Positions 1-6,079 of a stretch of DNA of 6,079 nucleotides are shown here, piece by piece. The stretch is from positions 1 through 6,079 of the forward strand of contig JAQWAN010000132.1 of the NCBI GenBank assembly GCA_028707655.1, written 5' to 3'. The position numbers and the translations under genes were made by a program. Origin of the DNA: Bacteroidaceae bacterium. GTDB lineage: Bacteria; Bacteroidota; Bacteroidia; Bacteroidales; Bacteroidaceae. A model generated the notes under the pieces. The model searched no databases. It was not told where the DNA came from and worked only from the letters and a program-made list of their open reading frames with translations. Position 1 is the stretch's first letter. Each line of letters begins with the position of its first letter.

Positions 1-105
1 TCCGATGGCTTCCAGCCTGTGGGCCAGTTCTTCCCCGGCCTCCAGACCCGGCAGCAGAATCAGGCAATGCACCTTTCTCACACGGCCGGCTTTTTTGTAA
101 ATGCA
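1..105 (-). other. GC-rich foreign segment resembling an endonuclease Q / PHP-family protein fragment; probable chimeric contig end
   Basis: Positions 1-90 are about 64% GC by hand count, whereas 121-180 are about 28%. Read on the minus strand in the tricorn frame, the segment gives CIYKKAGRVRKVH (residues 564-576), then a stretch with LILLPGLEA and ending HRLEAIG. Leucine is nearly always CTG and alanine GCC, unlike the TTA/CTT and GCT/GCA habit of the neighbouring genes. From memory of the family, bacterial endonuclease Q homologues (PHP-domain proteins of Bacillota and others that act on deaminated DNA) have an IYKKGGRxRKVHNL-like motif followed by a PSLEA-like stretch and an RLxxIGNL-like stretch. 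The match is therefore to the middle of such a protein, not to a tricorn protease. The change falls at about 103-111. I judge an assembly chimera more likely than a real fusion. The family assignment rests on recall of motifs and is moderately certain; the composition break is directly visible. Confidence 0.65.
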
Positions 106-1794
106 TTTCTTGAGTTCGTATTCTTCTTTACTTAATTTAAACTTGTCGTATGCTTCTTGGTTTAGAAAAGCAATCATAACATCGTTTTGAGAACCCCATG
201 AAGCTTGGTTTCTCATGCCATAGCGTTCCGACAAAAATAAAATAGCAGTTCCATCCATCACCCAACGAGGTTCAAGATCAAAATAACCACTATTGGTTAT
301 GTTTTTTATGGTTCCTCCATTCGAACTAACAATACCTATATCACTATAGGGATTATGTCCATTGGCCACGTAGCGCAGCACAAACCATTTTGCATCGGGC
401 GACCATGAAAAGTCGATCTCTCCATCGGTATCGTATTGATAGGTACCATCGGTAATCTCTCTTACTTTCTTACTCTTTAAGTTTAATACCTTCAGCTTGG
501 CTCTATCCTCTACAAAGGCTAACTCTTTGCCGTCTGGAGAGAATTTTGGATAAGCACGCTCTATCTTAGTAGAGGGCAAAATCATCTCCTCCTTTAGCAG
601 TGTAGCATTGGAGAAGTACATCTCTTCTGGACGTTGCATGGTTGCTTTACACAGCTCCCAACTACCATGTCTGGTTGTTGCATAAACCAATGTTTTTCCA
701 TCGGCAGAAAAAGTTAATCCAGACTCAGCCTCTGGCGTATGTGTAATTTGTTTAGTGGTTGTGTAATCTGCAGCAGTAACAAAAACCTCTCCTCTGTAGA
801 TAAAGGCAATCTGTTTGCCATCGGGAGAGACAACAGCCTCGGAAGCACCCGAAGAGACCTTAAAATCTTTTAGCTCTGGTGCTTCATCTCTTACAATAGT
901 GATGGCTACTTTATGGGGTTTAGCAGCAGCATCTTTCTGAAGATAGATCTCCCCATCGTATGTATAGCAAAGCATATCGTTTGCTGCAATAGAAAGGAAA
1001 CGAACAGGATGTGTACTAAACGATGAAACTTGTTTTACATCTTTTGGGTTATCTAACGAAAAAGAAGCTACATTAAAGGAACCAAAACGCTCGGTTAAGA
1101 AGTAAACGGTGTTTTGATTTTCTGCATAAACAGGATTTCTATCCTCCCCTTTCCAAGTGGTTAATTGGGTGTGTTTCTTTGTCTTTTCGGAATAGCTCCA
1201 TATATCGCGAGTGATAGAGGATGTATGGTGCTTGCGCCATTTATTCTCAAATCCTTTTTTGTCATGATATAAAAAAGCATCTCCTTTTTTGTTATAACAT
1301 AAATCGATTGCTGGAGTTGCAATAATTTGTTGTGGTCTACCTCCCTCTATGGAAACCGTATAAACCTCGCCTAGACTAGCTGTTGGAAACAAAGCACTAC
1401 TTGCTGGGTCTTGTAAAACAGCATAGAAGGTGATGTTTTTACCATCAGGTGTAAAGGCCATTGGCACCTCTTTCGATGAATTGGTGGTTACACGTGTAGC
1501 AACACCACCAGTGGATGCCATTACAAACACATCGAAGTTTCCATTTCTATCACTGGCAAAAGCTATCTTCTTTCCATCTGCCGACCAGATTGGAGAACTC
1601 TCATAGGAGGGTAATGTGGTTAATTGTGTAGCCTCTCCTCCTTTTGTAGGTACTTTATAAATATCACCTTTATAGGTAAAAGCAATCTCCTGTCCATTAG
1701 GTGATATTTTTACATCACGCAGCCACATCGGAGTAATCGCGGAAAGGGAAGTAATAGACAAGAAAGCTATTACAAGAGCAAGTAATTTTCTCAT
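1..1794 (-). CDS. Tricorn-like S41 family peptidase, N-terminal propeller half; open at the window edge and fused to foreign sequence
   Basis: This reading frame has no stop from the ATG at 1794 to position 1 (598 codons). Residues 1-19 form a signal peptide (MRKLLALVIAFLSITSLSA), so the product is exported to the periplasm or envelope. The rest is built of TolB/PD40-type propeller repeats, seen as SPNG at 31-34, SADGKKIAFASDR at 71-83, TPDG at 115-118, SPDG at 323-326 and SPDG at 419-422. This is the layout of Bacteroidota tricorn-like proteases, which run to about 1,000-1,100 residues, with two propellers followed by a lysine-rich linker, a PDZ domain and an S41 serine peptidase domain. The family degrades peptides; the propellers are thought to gate substrate entry. 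The PDZ and catalytic parts are absent here. Sequence native to the family ends near residue 563 (LSKEEYELKK). Residues 564-598 look foreign (see 1-105). The start lies 22 nt after the radical SAM stop, with no Shine-Dalgarno, so co-transcription is likely. Confidence 0.88.
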   Translation of the reverse strand, partial: MRKLLALVIAFLSITSLSAITPMWLRDVKISPNGQEIAFTYKGDIYKVPTKGGEATQLTTLPSYESSPIWSADGKKIAFASDRNGNFDVFVMASTGGVATRVTTNSSKEVPMAFTPDGKNITFYAVLQDPASSALFPTASLGEVYTVSIEGGRPQQIIATPAIDLCYNKKGDAFLYHDKKGFENKWRKHHTSSITRDIWSYSEKTKKHTQLTTWKGEDRNPVYAENQNTVYFLTERFGSFNVASFSLDNPKDVKQVSSFSTHPVRFLSIAANDMLCYTYDGEIYLQKDAAAKPHKVAITIVRDEAPELKDFKVSSGASEAVVSPDGKQIAFIYRGEVFVTAADYTTTKQITHTPEAESGLTFSADGKTLVYATTRHGSWELCKATMQRPEEMYFSNATLLKEEMILPSTKIERAYPKFSPDGKELAFVEDRAKLKVLNLKSKKVREITDGTYQYDTDGEIDFSWSPDAKWFVLRYVANGHNPYSDIGIVSSNGGTIKNITNSGYFDLEPRWVMDGTAILFLSERYGMRNQASWGSQNDVMIAFLNQEAYDKFKLSKEEYELKKCIYKKAGRVRKVHCLILLPGLEAGEELAHRLEAIG

Positions 1795-1816
1795 TACAAT
1801 TGAATTAAATGTTACA

Positions 1817-2593
1817 TTAATAGGATACGGAAACAGATATGTTTTGATCAGACAAGAGTTTAGCTATTCTATCTAGTTCGATAGGGAGAGCTTTTTCTAA
1901 ATTAAGCTCAGGCGTTTCTCTATCAATGGTATAAATCATCACTTGTTGGGGTGCAATTTTCTTTATAGCATCCAACCAAGGCAAAACATATTTATCGGTA
2001 GTGTTATCAACAGATACGTTCTTATGAGAGCCTTTTAAAAACATCGTTTGAATAATGACATCTCCATTGAAAGCGGCTAATCGCTCCAATAATTGGTCCA
2101 CATCATAATCGTTGGATGGTCTATCGAGCATTTGAATATAAGAACGGTCTATAGTATCTAGTTTTAAAATATTATCATCCACCTTTTTAAGGGCCTCAAA
2201 AACTTTTGGACGATTAATAAAAGAGGCATTGCTAAGTACACAAACTTTTGCTTCTGGAAAATAGTTATCTCTTAGCAACATGGTATCGTGAATTATTTCT
2301 GCAAACATAGGATGACAGGTTGGTTCTCCATTCCCAGCAAAGGTTAACACAGTGGGAGTAGGTCCATTACTTTTCATCTCTTGCAAACGCTTTTCTAGGG
2401 CTTCATAAACCTCTTCTCGAGTAGGGAAATCGGACTTTGTGCGATGATTTTTATTAAAACCACACTCACAATAAATACAATCGAACGAACAAACTTTACC
2501 ATCGGCTGGTAATAGATTGATACCTAAAGAGACACCTAATCGTCTACTATGAATAGGACCAAATATAGGTGAGGAATAAAGAACAGTTGACAT
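1817..2593 (-). CDS. Radical SAM protein, COG0731-like Fe-S oxidoreductase
   Basis: This is a 258-residue radical SAM enzyme. The CX3CX2C cluster motif is C35, C39 and C42 in VCSFDCIYC; these cysteines bind the 4Fe-4S cluster that cleaves S-adenosylmethionine. A fourth cysteine, C44, follows directly. The preceding GPIHSRRLGVSLGINLLP (residues 12-29) is the N-terminal signature of the COG0731 group, which also contains the TYW1-type wyosine-synthesis enzymes. GNGEPT (87-92) is the glycine-rich SAM-contacting motif, and a C-terminal MIYTIDRETPE segment is also typical of the group. The length is normal and the gene looks intact. The substrate of the bacterial members is not established, so no pathway is assigned and no symbol is given. 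The ATG at 2593 is chosen because the family signature starts about ten residues later and a candidate promoter sits just upstream. There is no Shine-Dalgarno, which is usual in this phylum. The tricorn gene follows after 22 nt. Confidence 0.93.
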   Translation of the reverse strand: MSTVLYSSPIFGPIHSRRLGVSLGINLLPADGKVCSFDCIYCECGFNKNHRTKSDFPTREEVYEALEKRLQEMKSNGPTPTVLTFAGNGEPTCHPMFAEIIHDTMLLRDNYFPEAKVCVLSNASFINRPKVFEALKKVDDNILKLDTIDRSYIQMLDRPSNDYDVDQLLERLAAFNGDVIIQTMFLKGSHKNVSVDNTTDKYVLPWLDAIKKIAPQQVMIYTIDRETPELNLEKALPIELDRIAKLLSDQNISVSVSY

Positions 2594-2614
2594 AATCTTA
2601 CTATATTAGAATTG

Positions 2615-2622
2615 CAAATATA
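2615..2622 (-). promoter_or_regulatory. Candidate Bacteroidota-type -7 box upstream of the radical SAM gene
   Basis: The minus strand reads TATATTTG, an exact fit to the TAnnTTTG -7 consensus of Bacteroidota primary sigma promoters. It lies about 21 nt upstream of the ATG at 2593, which would give a leader of roughly 15 nt. No clean TTTG box is visible at the expected -33 distance, only T-rich sequence. In such AT-rich DNA a chance match is possible. Its place in the 60-bp gap after the barrel gene supports a separate start for the radical SAM-tricorn pair. Confidence 0.4.
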
Positions 2623-2653
2623 AACATCTAAAAACATAAGCACACTATCTTTA

Positions 2654-4723
2654 TTAGAATTTTATGCGGAATTGAAGAGATAAATCGGTTTTCTTATGAT
2701 TCCTAATTTTCTCATTTCCTACACCAATAAAATCTCTATCACTATAATTGGTTTGCCCAATTTTAGCTAGCAACATAAATGAAGAGTGAAAATCCCATCG
2801 TATTACAGCAGATGAACGAACACCTTTTCCAGAAAAAGATGGAATAGAGAGTGTATACAAAGCACTCTTTTCGTACATCCGAATGGAAGATAAATAATTA
2901 TCGGTATCAAAAAAGCCATAGTTTACATCGATATGTAAAGCTAATTTTTTTAAATGATAAGCTACGGTTTGAAAGAGCAAAAGACCTGTACTTTTCTTTT
3001 CTTTTGAGAAGCCAACAGCAGTTGTACTGCATGTTGTACGAAGGGATAGCTGATTGTTTAAGGTATAGCCAACTTGCACTTTCATTTTATGTTTGATCCT
3101 GGTTCTTATTGGATAACTGCTTTGCTCCTCCTCTACTCTATTTTTCTCTTTATCTTCATACATATACCGCACGAGTAATGACAGATTTTTTTTTGTGGTA
3201 AAGACCAATTGCATAACTCCTTCAAATCCGGCAGATGGTTTATTCACACCATATTTTAACCAAGGAAAATAAAAAAAATCGGCATAGGTACTAAAGGATA
3301 GAAAGGATAGCGGGGTACCACTAATTCCTATAAAATAACCACTCTCATTATTTACCGATCCTCCTTCGGAAACGGCATTAGAATACCAGGAGAAATAAGA
3401 GGGACTATAATAGCGTTGCATACAGAGAACTTGATAACCCGCAACGGGTTTAAAACGTAGCGCATTAATAGTAGCTAATGCACCATTTTGCGCTAAAGCT
3501 GTTTCTCCATAAAAAGTGAGATGCTTAAACCTGTATCGATAGTCAACTGAACAATTTGTCCATCTTTTTCCTGTTATTTGATGAATAGAATAATTATTTT
3601 CCTTTTGCTTTAACAACTTGTTTAAATAGTTATGAACAATGGTTAGTCCAATGTTGAAACACGTAGAATGATAACTTAAATTAGAGCCAACTGTCTGACT
3701 GACTGCTCTATTTCTCTTATCAAAGTCATTCTTTGTTCTATGTAAACCATCGCTCTTAATAGAGGTTATTAACGAGTTATTAACAGTAGCATCGATATAA
3801 CGATGCGAATAAAACAGGGAAAAATTTAAAGGTTTAGTCAATTGATAAGAAAGAGCTATACCCCTAAAAAAACGACTTTCACTAGTGGAAGAATGTTTAC
3901 GAATAGTGGCCGTTTTATATCCTAAGGTGGCTAATGAAGAGGTTTTTCCCATGGAAAAATTGGTATTCAAAACTAATCCCATCCCATAGTTTAGTCTATA
4001 ATCGCCGATTGCTAACGCTTTAATTTTTCCTCTGTTTTGAAGAAGAAAATAGAGGGAATAGGCATCATATCCAGTTTTGTTTTTACCACAAAAAAGAGGT
4101 TCTCCAGGGTCTTTTTCTGCCACAAAACCAAACTGTAATTTTGTTTTATAATGGAAACTATATTTTAGGGAATTGTAGAATTTACTACCTAAATAGGTGG
4201 GTTCTTTTGTGGTTTTCGATGCTTCGTCGAATGTGGATAAATATCCCTCTTTGGTATAAAAAGGAAGATCTGTACGCGATAAGAATTCATTTCTGCCATA
4301 TTTAAGCATGCGAGATAAAGGGATATTTCCCTTAGCTTTAAGTGGCTCTCCCAAATAGATAAAGGGCAGTAAATATTGAATGGTTAAACGGTCCATATCT
4401 TGTACTAACTGTAGTTCATACAGTGTTTTCATGGCACCAACAACATACAAATAATAGAGTATATTTTCTATTTGATCTGCCGATAAAAAGGGAAGCTGCT
4501 CTAACTGCTCTTTGGTTACTTGGTTAATATTTAACGGATGTAGAGAGAGCTCTTTTAAATCCTCCATATAGCCCTCTAACCGACTTTGATTCTCCTCAGT
4601 ATTGTCTAACTGCTGTATTATTTCTTCCCAATCACTGGTGGAGTAATGCTGTGCATTTCCTTGTTCTACAGCGAGTATAAAAAAGAGACATAAACAATGG
4701 AGAGATAGACAACAGCGTTTCAT
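2654..4723 (-). CDS. Secreted helix-hairpin-helix protein with C-terminal outer membrane beta-barrel
   Basis: The product has 689 residues when started at the ATG at 4723. The frame also allows a TTG start at 4732, three codons upstream, but that begins only 1 nt after the preceding stop; the ATG leads straight into the signal peptide MKRCCLSLHCLCLFFILA and a likely cleavage after GNA at 22-24. Residues 60-124 hold a ComEA-like helix-hairpin-helix region: PLNINQVTKEQLEQLPFLS (63-81) is the first hairpin, and a second, more degenerate helical unit follows to about 124. The remaining 560 or so residues alternate polar and aromatic or hydrophobic positions in short strands with many Tyr, Phe and Ser, as in outer membrane barrels. 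The chain ends LQFRIKF, a terminal-Phe beta-signal for the BAM machinery. This matches a family widespread in Bacteroidota and usually named only for its helix-hairpin-helix domain. Its function is unknown to me; binding of DNA or a protein partner by the hairpins is inference. It lies 10 nt after the PorV-like gene, so the two are probably co-expressed. It ends with tandem TAA stops. Confidence 0.88.
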   Translation of the reverse strand: MKRCCLSLHCLCLFFILAVEQGNAQHYSTSDWEEIIQQLDNTEENQSRLEGYMEDLKELSLHPLNINQVTKEQLEQLPFLSADQIENILYYLYVVGAMKTLYELQLVQDMDRLTIQYLLPFIYLGEPLKAKGNIPLSRMLKYGRNEFLSRTDLPFYTKEGYLSTFDEASKTTKEPTYLGSKFYNSLKYSFHYKTKLQFGFVAEKDPGEPLFCGKNKTGYDAYSLYFLLQNRGKIKALAIGDYRLNYGMGLVLNTNFSMGKTSSLATLGYKTATIRKHSSTSESRFFRGIALSYQLTKPLNFSLFYSHRYIDATVNNSLITSIKSDGLHRTKNDFDKRNRAVSQTVGSNLSYHSTCFNIGLTIVHNYLNKLLKQKENNYSIHQITGKRWTNCSVDYRYRFKHLTFYGETALAQNGALATINALRFKPVAGYQVLCMQRYYSPSYFSWYSNAVSEGGSVNNESGYFIGISGTPLSFLSFSTYADFFYFPWLKYGVNKPSAGFEGVMQLVFTTKKNLSLLVRYMYEDKEKNRVEEEQSSYPIRTRIKHKMKVQVGYTLNNQLSLRTTCSTTAVGFSKEKKSTGLLLFQTVAYHLKKLALHIDVNYGFFDTDNYLSSIRMYEKSALYTLSIPSFSGKGVRSSAVIRWDFHSSFMLLAKIGQTNYSDRDFIGVGNEKIRNHKKTDLSLQFRIKF

Positions 4724-4733
4724 TACATACAAT

Positions 4734-5543
4734 TTAAAATCTATAGGTTAATCCACACGAAGAACGAAAACCCAATACAGGGTGTTTACTACAACCAAAA
4801 TCAAGTAAGAAATTTTTACACCACACACCAAAACCAAAGGTTGGTGTAAAGGGTTTTCCAAACATTCCTAAACGAATTGAAAAAGTAGAAATAGGCTGGT
4901 ATTCTAATCCTGTTTTAACTACCAAAGGGAATAAAACATCTTTTTCTAATTCAAAAGTAATCTGTGCCTTATCTTGCCAATAATATGCCATCCCCACTAA
5001 CAGAAGGGCTGGTAATCGAACCTTTGTAGCACCATAATGAACAACACTACGTAGTGGATTGACAAGAAGTAAAGAGAGCTCTAAAGAATCAAATGGGCGT
5101 GCTAATAAACCCACATTGCCAACTACTACTAGCTTAGCTGTTTGTTCTGTCTGTTTCAGATAATAAAGATTGGTTTGAATACCAATGGATAAATGGGCAC
5201 TTACTTGTTTATAAAAGTTAGCACCTAACACGGTTTCATTGTACTCGCTACAACCAAAACGAGACAAGAGAACAGCAGTATCTAAGTAGTTATTGGGAAG
5301 GTTTAACTGCGCAGAAAAGGTAGAAAGCTCTTTTACTCCATATCTATTAACATATTGAATAGAGGCATATGCATAACGCGAAAAACCAAAATAGGCTGGA
5401 TTAGCTAACCCTGGAACAACAGTTATAGTATTGCCCATGGCGTATGCATGGGTAGAAACAGATGGATTAATATCAATAGGATATACTTGTAACGATATAA
5501 AAAAGAAAATCGCAAAAAGAAAAAATCTAGACATAATAACCAT
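4734..5543 (-). CDS. PorV/PorQ-type outer membrane beta-barrel protein
   Basis: The product has 269 residues. A signal peptide covers roughly residues 1-23 (hydrophobic core FFLFAIFFFISLQVY). It is followed by THAYAMGNTITVVPGLANPAYFGF, whose MGN...NPA pattern resembles the N-terminal hatch of PorV/PorQ/FadL-like barrels. The rest is amphipathic strands (for example LSIGIQTNLYYLKQ and FSIRLGMFGKPFTPTFGFGV), and the chain ends GLTYRF, a terminal-Phe outer membrane beta-signal. An outer membrane barrel of about 14 strands is inferred. Family members include type IX secretion components, but nothing here shows that this copy belongs to that system, and close relatives are often simply hypothetical proteins. 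The ATG at 5543 is preferred over the in-frame ATG at 5534 because a good AAGGAG lies 9 nt before it. The helix-hairpin-helix barrel gene follows after 10 nt, suggesting that the two outer membrane proteins work together. Confidence 0.82.
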   Translation of the reverse strand: MVIMSRFFLFAIFFFISLQVYPIDINPSVSTHAYAMGNTITVVPGLANPAYFGFSRYAYASIQYVNRYGVKELSTFSAQLNLPNNYLDTAVLLSRFGCSEYNETVLGANFYKQVSAHLSIGIQTNLYYLKQTEQTAKLVVVGNVGLLARPFDSLELSLLLVNPLRSVVHYGATKVRLPALLLVGMAYYWQDKAQITFELEKDVLFPLVVKTGLEYQPISTFSIRLGMFGKPFTPTFGFGVWCKNFLLDFGCSKHPVLGFRSSCGLTYRF

Positions 5544-5552
5544 TTTATACTA

Positions 5553-5558
5553 CTCCTT
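5553..5558 (-). promoter_or_regulatory. Shine-Dalgarno site fixing the start of the PorV-like gene
   Basis: The minus strand reads AAGGAG followed by a 9-nt spacer to the ATG at 5543. It is the only strong Shine-Dalgarno among the four gene starts in the window, and it favours the ATG at 5543 over the internal ATG at 5534. Confidence 0.65.
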
Positions 5559-5575
5559 CTCTTTAGAAATAGAAA

Positions 5576-5583
5576 CAAAAATA
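5576..5583 (-). promoter_or_regulatory. Candidate Bacteroidota-type -7 box for the two-gene barrel operon
   Basis: The minus strand reads TATTTTTG, a fit to the TAnnTTTG -7 element, 32 nt upstream of the ATG at 5543. A start about 7 nt downstream would leave a leader of about 26 nt that contains the Shine-Dalgarno site. The upstream DNA is T-rich, but no clear -33 TTTG is seen at the right distance. It lies in the very AT-rich gap after the symporter stop, where chance matches are common. Confidence 0.4.
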
Positions 5584-5630
5584 CAAAAAAGATTATTATA
5601 TAAAAATAAAAATTAGAAAAATATAACAAG

Positions 5631-6079
5631 TTAAACCATCTCTTTTTTACGCTCTGAGAAGGCTAAAGCCATATAGATGACAAAAGAGATAGCCATACCA
5701 AGAAAGGCTTGTTGCGCAGAGGCTATTTTCCAATAGGTTGGAAAAGGTAGACCTAAAGAAACAAGCAGATTATAAGTGGAAAAACACAGGCCCCATACCA
5801 TGGATCCTAAAGCTGCTTTTTCTCTACCTTTTTCCCATATAAAACCCATGATTATAGGTACAAAAGCACCGGTTGCTAAAAAGTCGCCACCTATCCAAGA
5901 TACTTGTAAAACGGAACGGATTCTGATGCCAATAAACAAAGCTAATAATGCAATGAACAGGGTACTTATTCTACCAATAGTTACCATCTGTTTTTGTGAA
6001 CAGTTTGAAAAAAAATGAGTTTGATAGATGTCAATAGTGGCTGTTAAGGAAGCGGTGTTTATCAAAGAATCCATGGTGG
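5631..6079 (-). CDS. Sodium:solute symporter (SSS family), C-terminal fragment
   Basis: The frame is open to the right edge of the window, so only about the last 149 residues of a protein normally near 480-560 residues are present. The ATG at 6074 is almost certainly an internal methionine: MDSLINTASLTATIDIYQ corresponds to the conserved TMDSLINxxSxxxTxDIY segment of SSS transporters, a helix whose Ser/Thr residues line the sodium site, and the codon before it encodes the expected Thr. Four hydrophobic segments follow (counting from that Met: about 34-52, 57-79, 85-109 and 121-140). The C-terminus is short, cytoplasmic in character and rich in Lys/Glu (SERKKEMV). The protein would couple uptake of an organic solute to sodium entry at the inner membrane. 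The substrate cannot be told from this part. The gene is followed by an 87-bp AT-rich gap with no clear hairpin terminator. Confidence 0.88.
   Translation of the reverse strand, partial: TMDSLINTASLTATIDIYQTHFFSNCSQKQMVTIGRISTLFIALLALFIGIRIRSVLQVSWIGGDFLATGAFVPIIMGFIWEKGREKAALGSMVWGLCFSTYNLLVSLGLPFPTYWKIASAQQAFLGMAISFVIYMALAFSERKKEMV

Noticed and set aside
2851..3096. Plus-strand open frame of 81 codons
   Set aside because: It lies wholly inside the barrel gene on the other strand, has no recognisable motif or ribosome binding site, and its sequence looks like an antisense shadow.
3789..3806. Perfect 6-bp inverted repeat GCATCG-atataa-CGATGC, a possible hairpin
   Set aside because: It lies inside the barrel coding sequence (residues reading RYIDATV), has a short stem, no T-tract and no repeated copies, so it is likely a chance product of codons.
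5431..5616. Plus-strand open frame of 61 codons
   Set aside because: It is antisense to the PorV-like signal peptide and the AT-rich gap, ends in a low-complexity Lys/Asn tail and has no supporting motif.
5423..5629. Minus-strand open frame of 68 codons with a very hydrophobic product
   Set aside because: It overlaps the start and leader of the PorV-like gene in another frame. The Phe/Leu/Tyr richness comes from reading AT-rich DNA and the signal peptide codons out of frame.
5544..5630. Possible terminator after the symporter gene (TAACttGTTA next to T-rich sequence)
   Set aside because: The stem is only 4 bp and AT-rich. Runs of T are everywhere in this gap, so an intrinsic terminator cannot be supported.
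5776..6018. Plus-strand open frame of 80 codons
   Set aside because: It is antisense to the transmembrane region of the symporter fragment, where the protein match on the minus strand is strong.

Overview
The window looks like a piece of a low-GC Bacteroidota genome, probably order Bacteroidales. The genes are AT-rich, start sites mostly lack Shine-Dalgarno sequences, -7 boxes of the TAnnTTTG type can be seen, and the protein families fit: secreted tricorn-like protease, PorV/PorQ-type outer membrane barrel, and helix-hairpin-helix outer membrane barrel. The order-level placement is inference from protein style, not from a marker gene.

All genes lie on the minus strand, so transcription runs from high to low coordinates. 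In that order they are: the C-terminal part of a sodium:solute symporter (5631-6079, cut by the window edge); an AT-rich gap of about 87 bp with a candidate promoter and a clear Shine-Dalgarno; a PorV/PorQ-like barrel protein (4734-5543); a secreted protein with an N-terminal helix-hairpin-helix region and a long predicted beta-barrel (2654-4723, about 10 nt downstream); a 60-bp gap with a second candidate promoter; a COG0731-type radical SAM protein (1817-2593); and, 22 nt later, the N-terminal propeller half of a tricorn-like S41 protease (from 1794 toward position 1). The two barrel genes look like one transcription unit, and the radical SAM and tricorn genes look like another. No gene-free stretch exceeds 100 bases.

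The most notable feature is at the left end. About the first 105 bases are GC-rich (about 64% over 1-90 by hand count, against about 28% over 121-180) and use CTG/GCC codons. In the tricorn reading frame they encode a segment resembling the endonuclease Q / PHP family of Bacillota and relatives, not the lysine-rich linker, PDZ and protease regions expected there. The simplest explanation is a chimeric assembly junction near 103-111 that happens to keep the frame open. I see no RNA gene, CRISPR array, insertion sequence or clear intrinsic terminator, and no convincing new multi-gene system.
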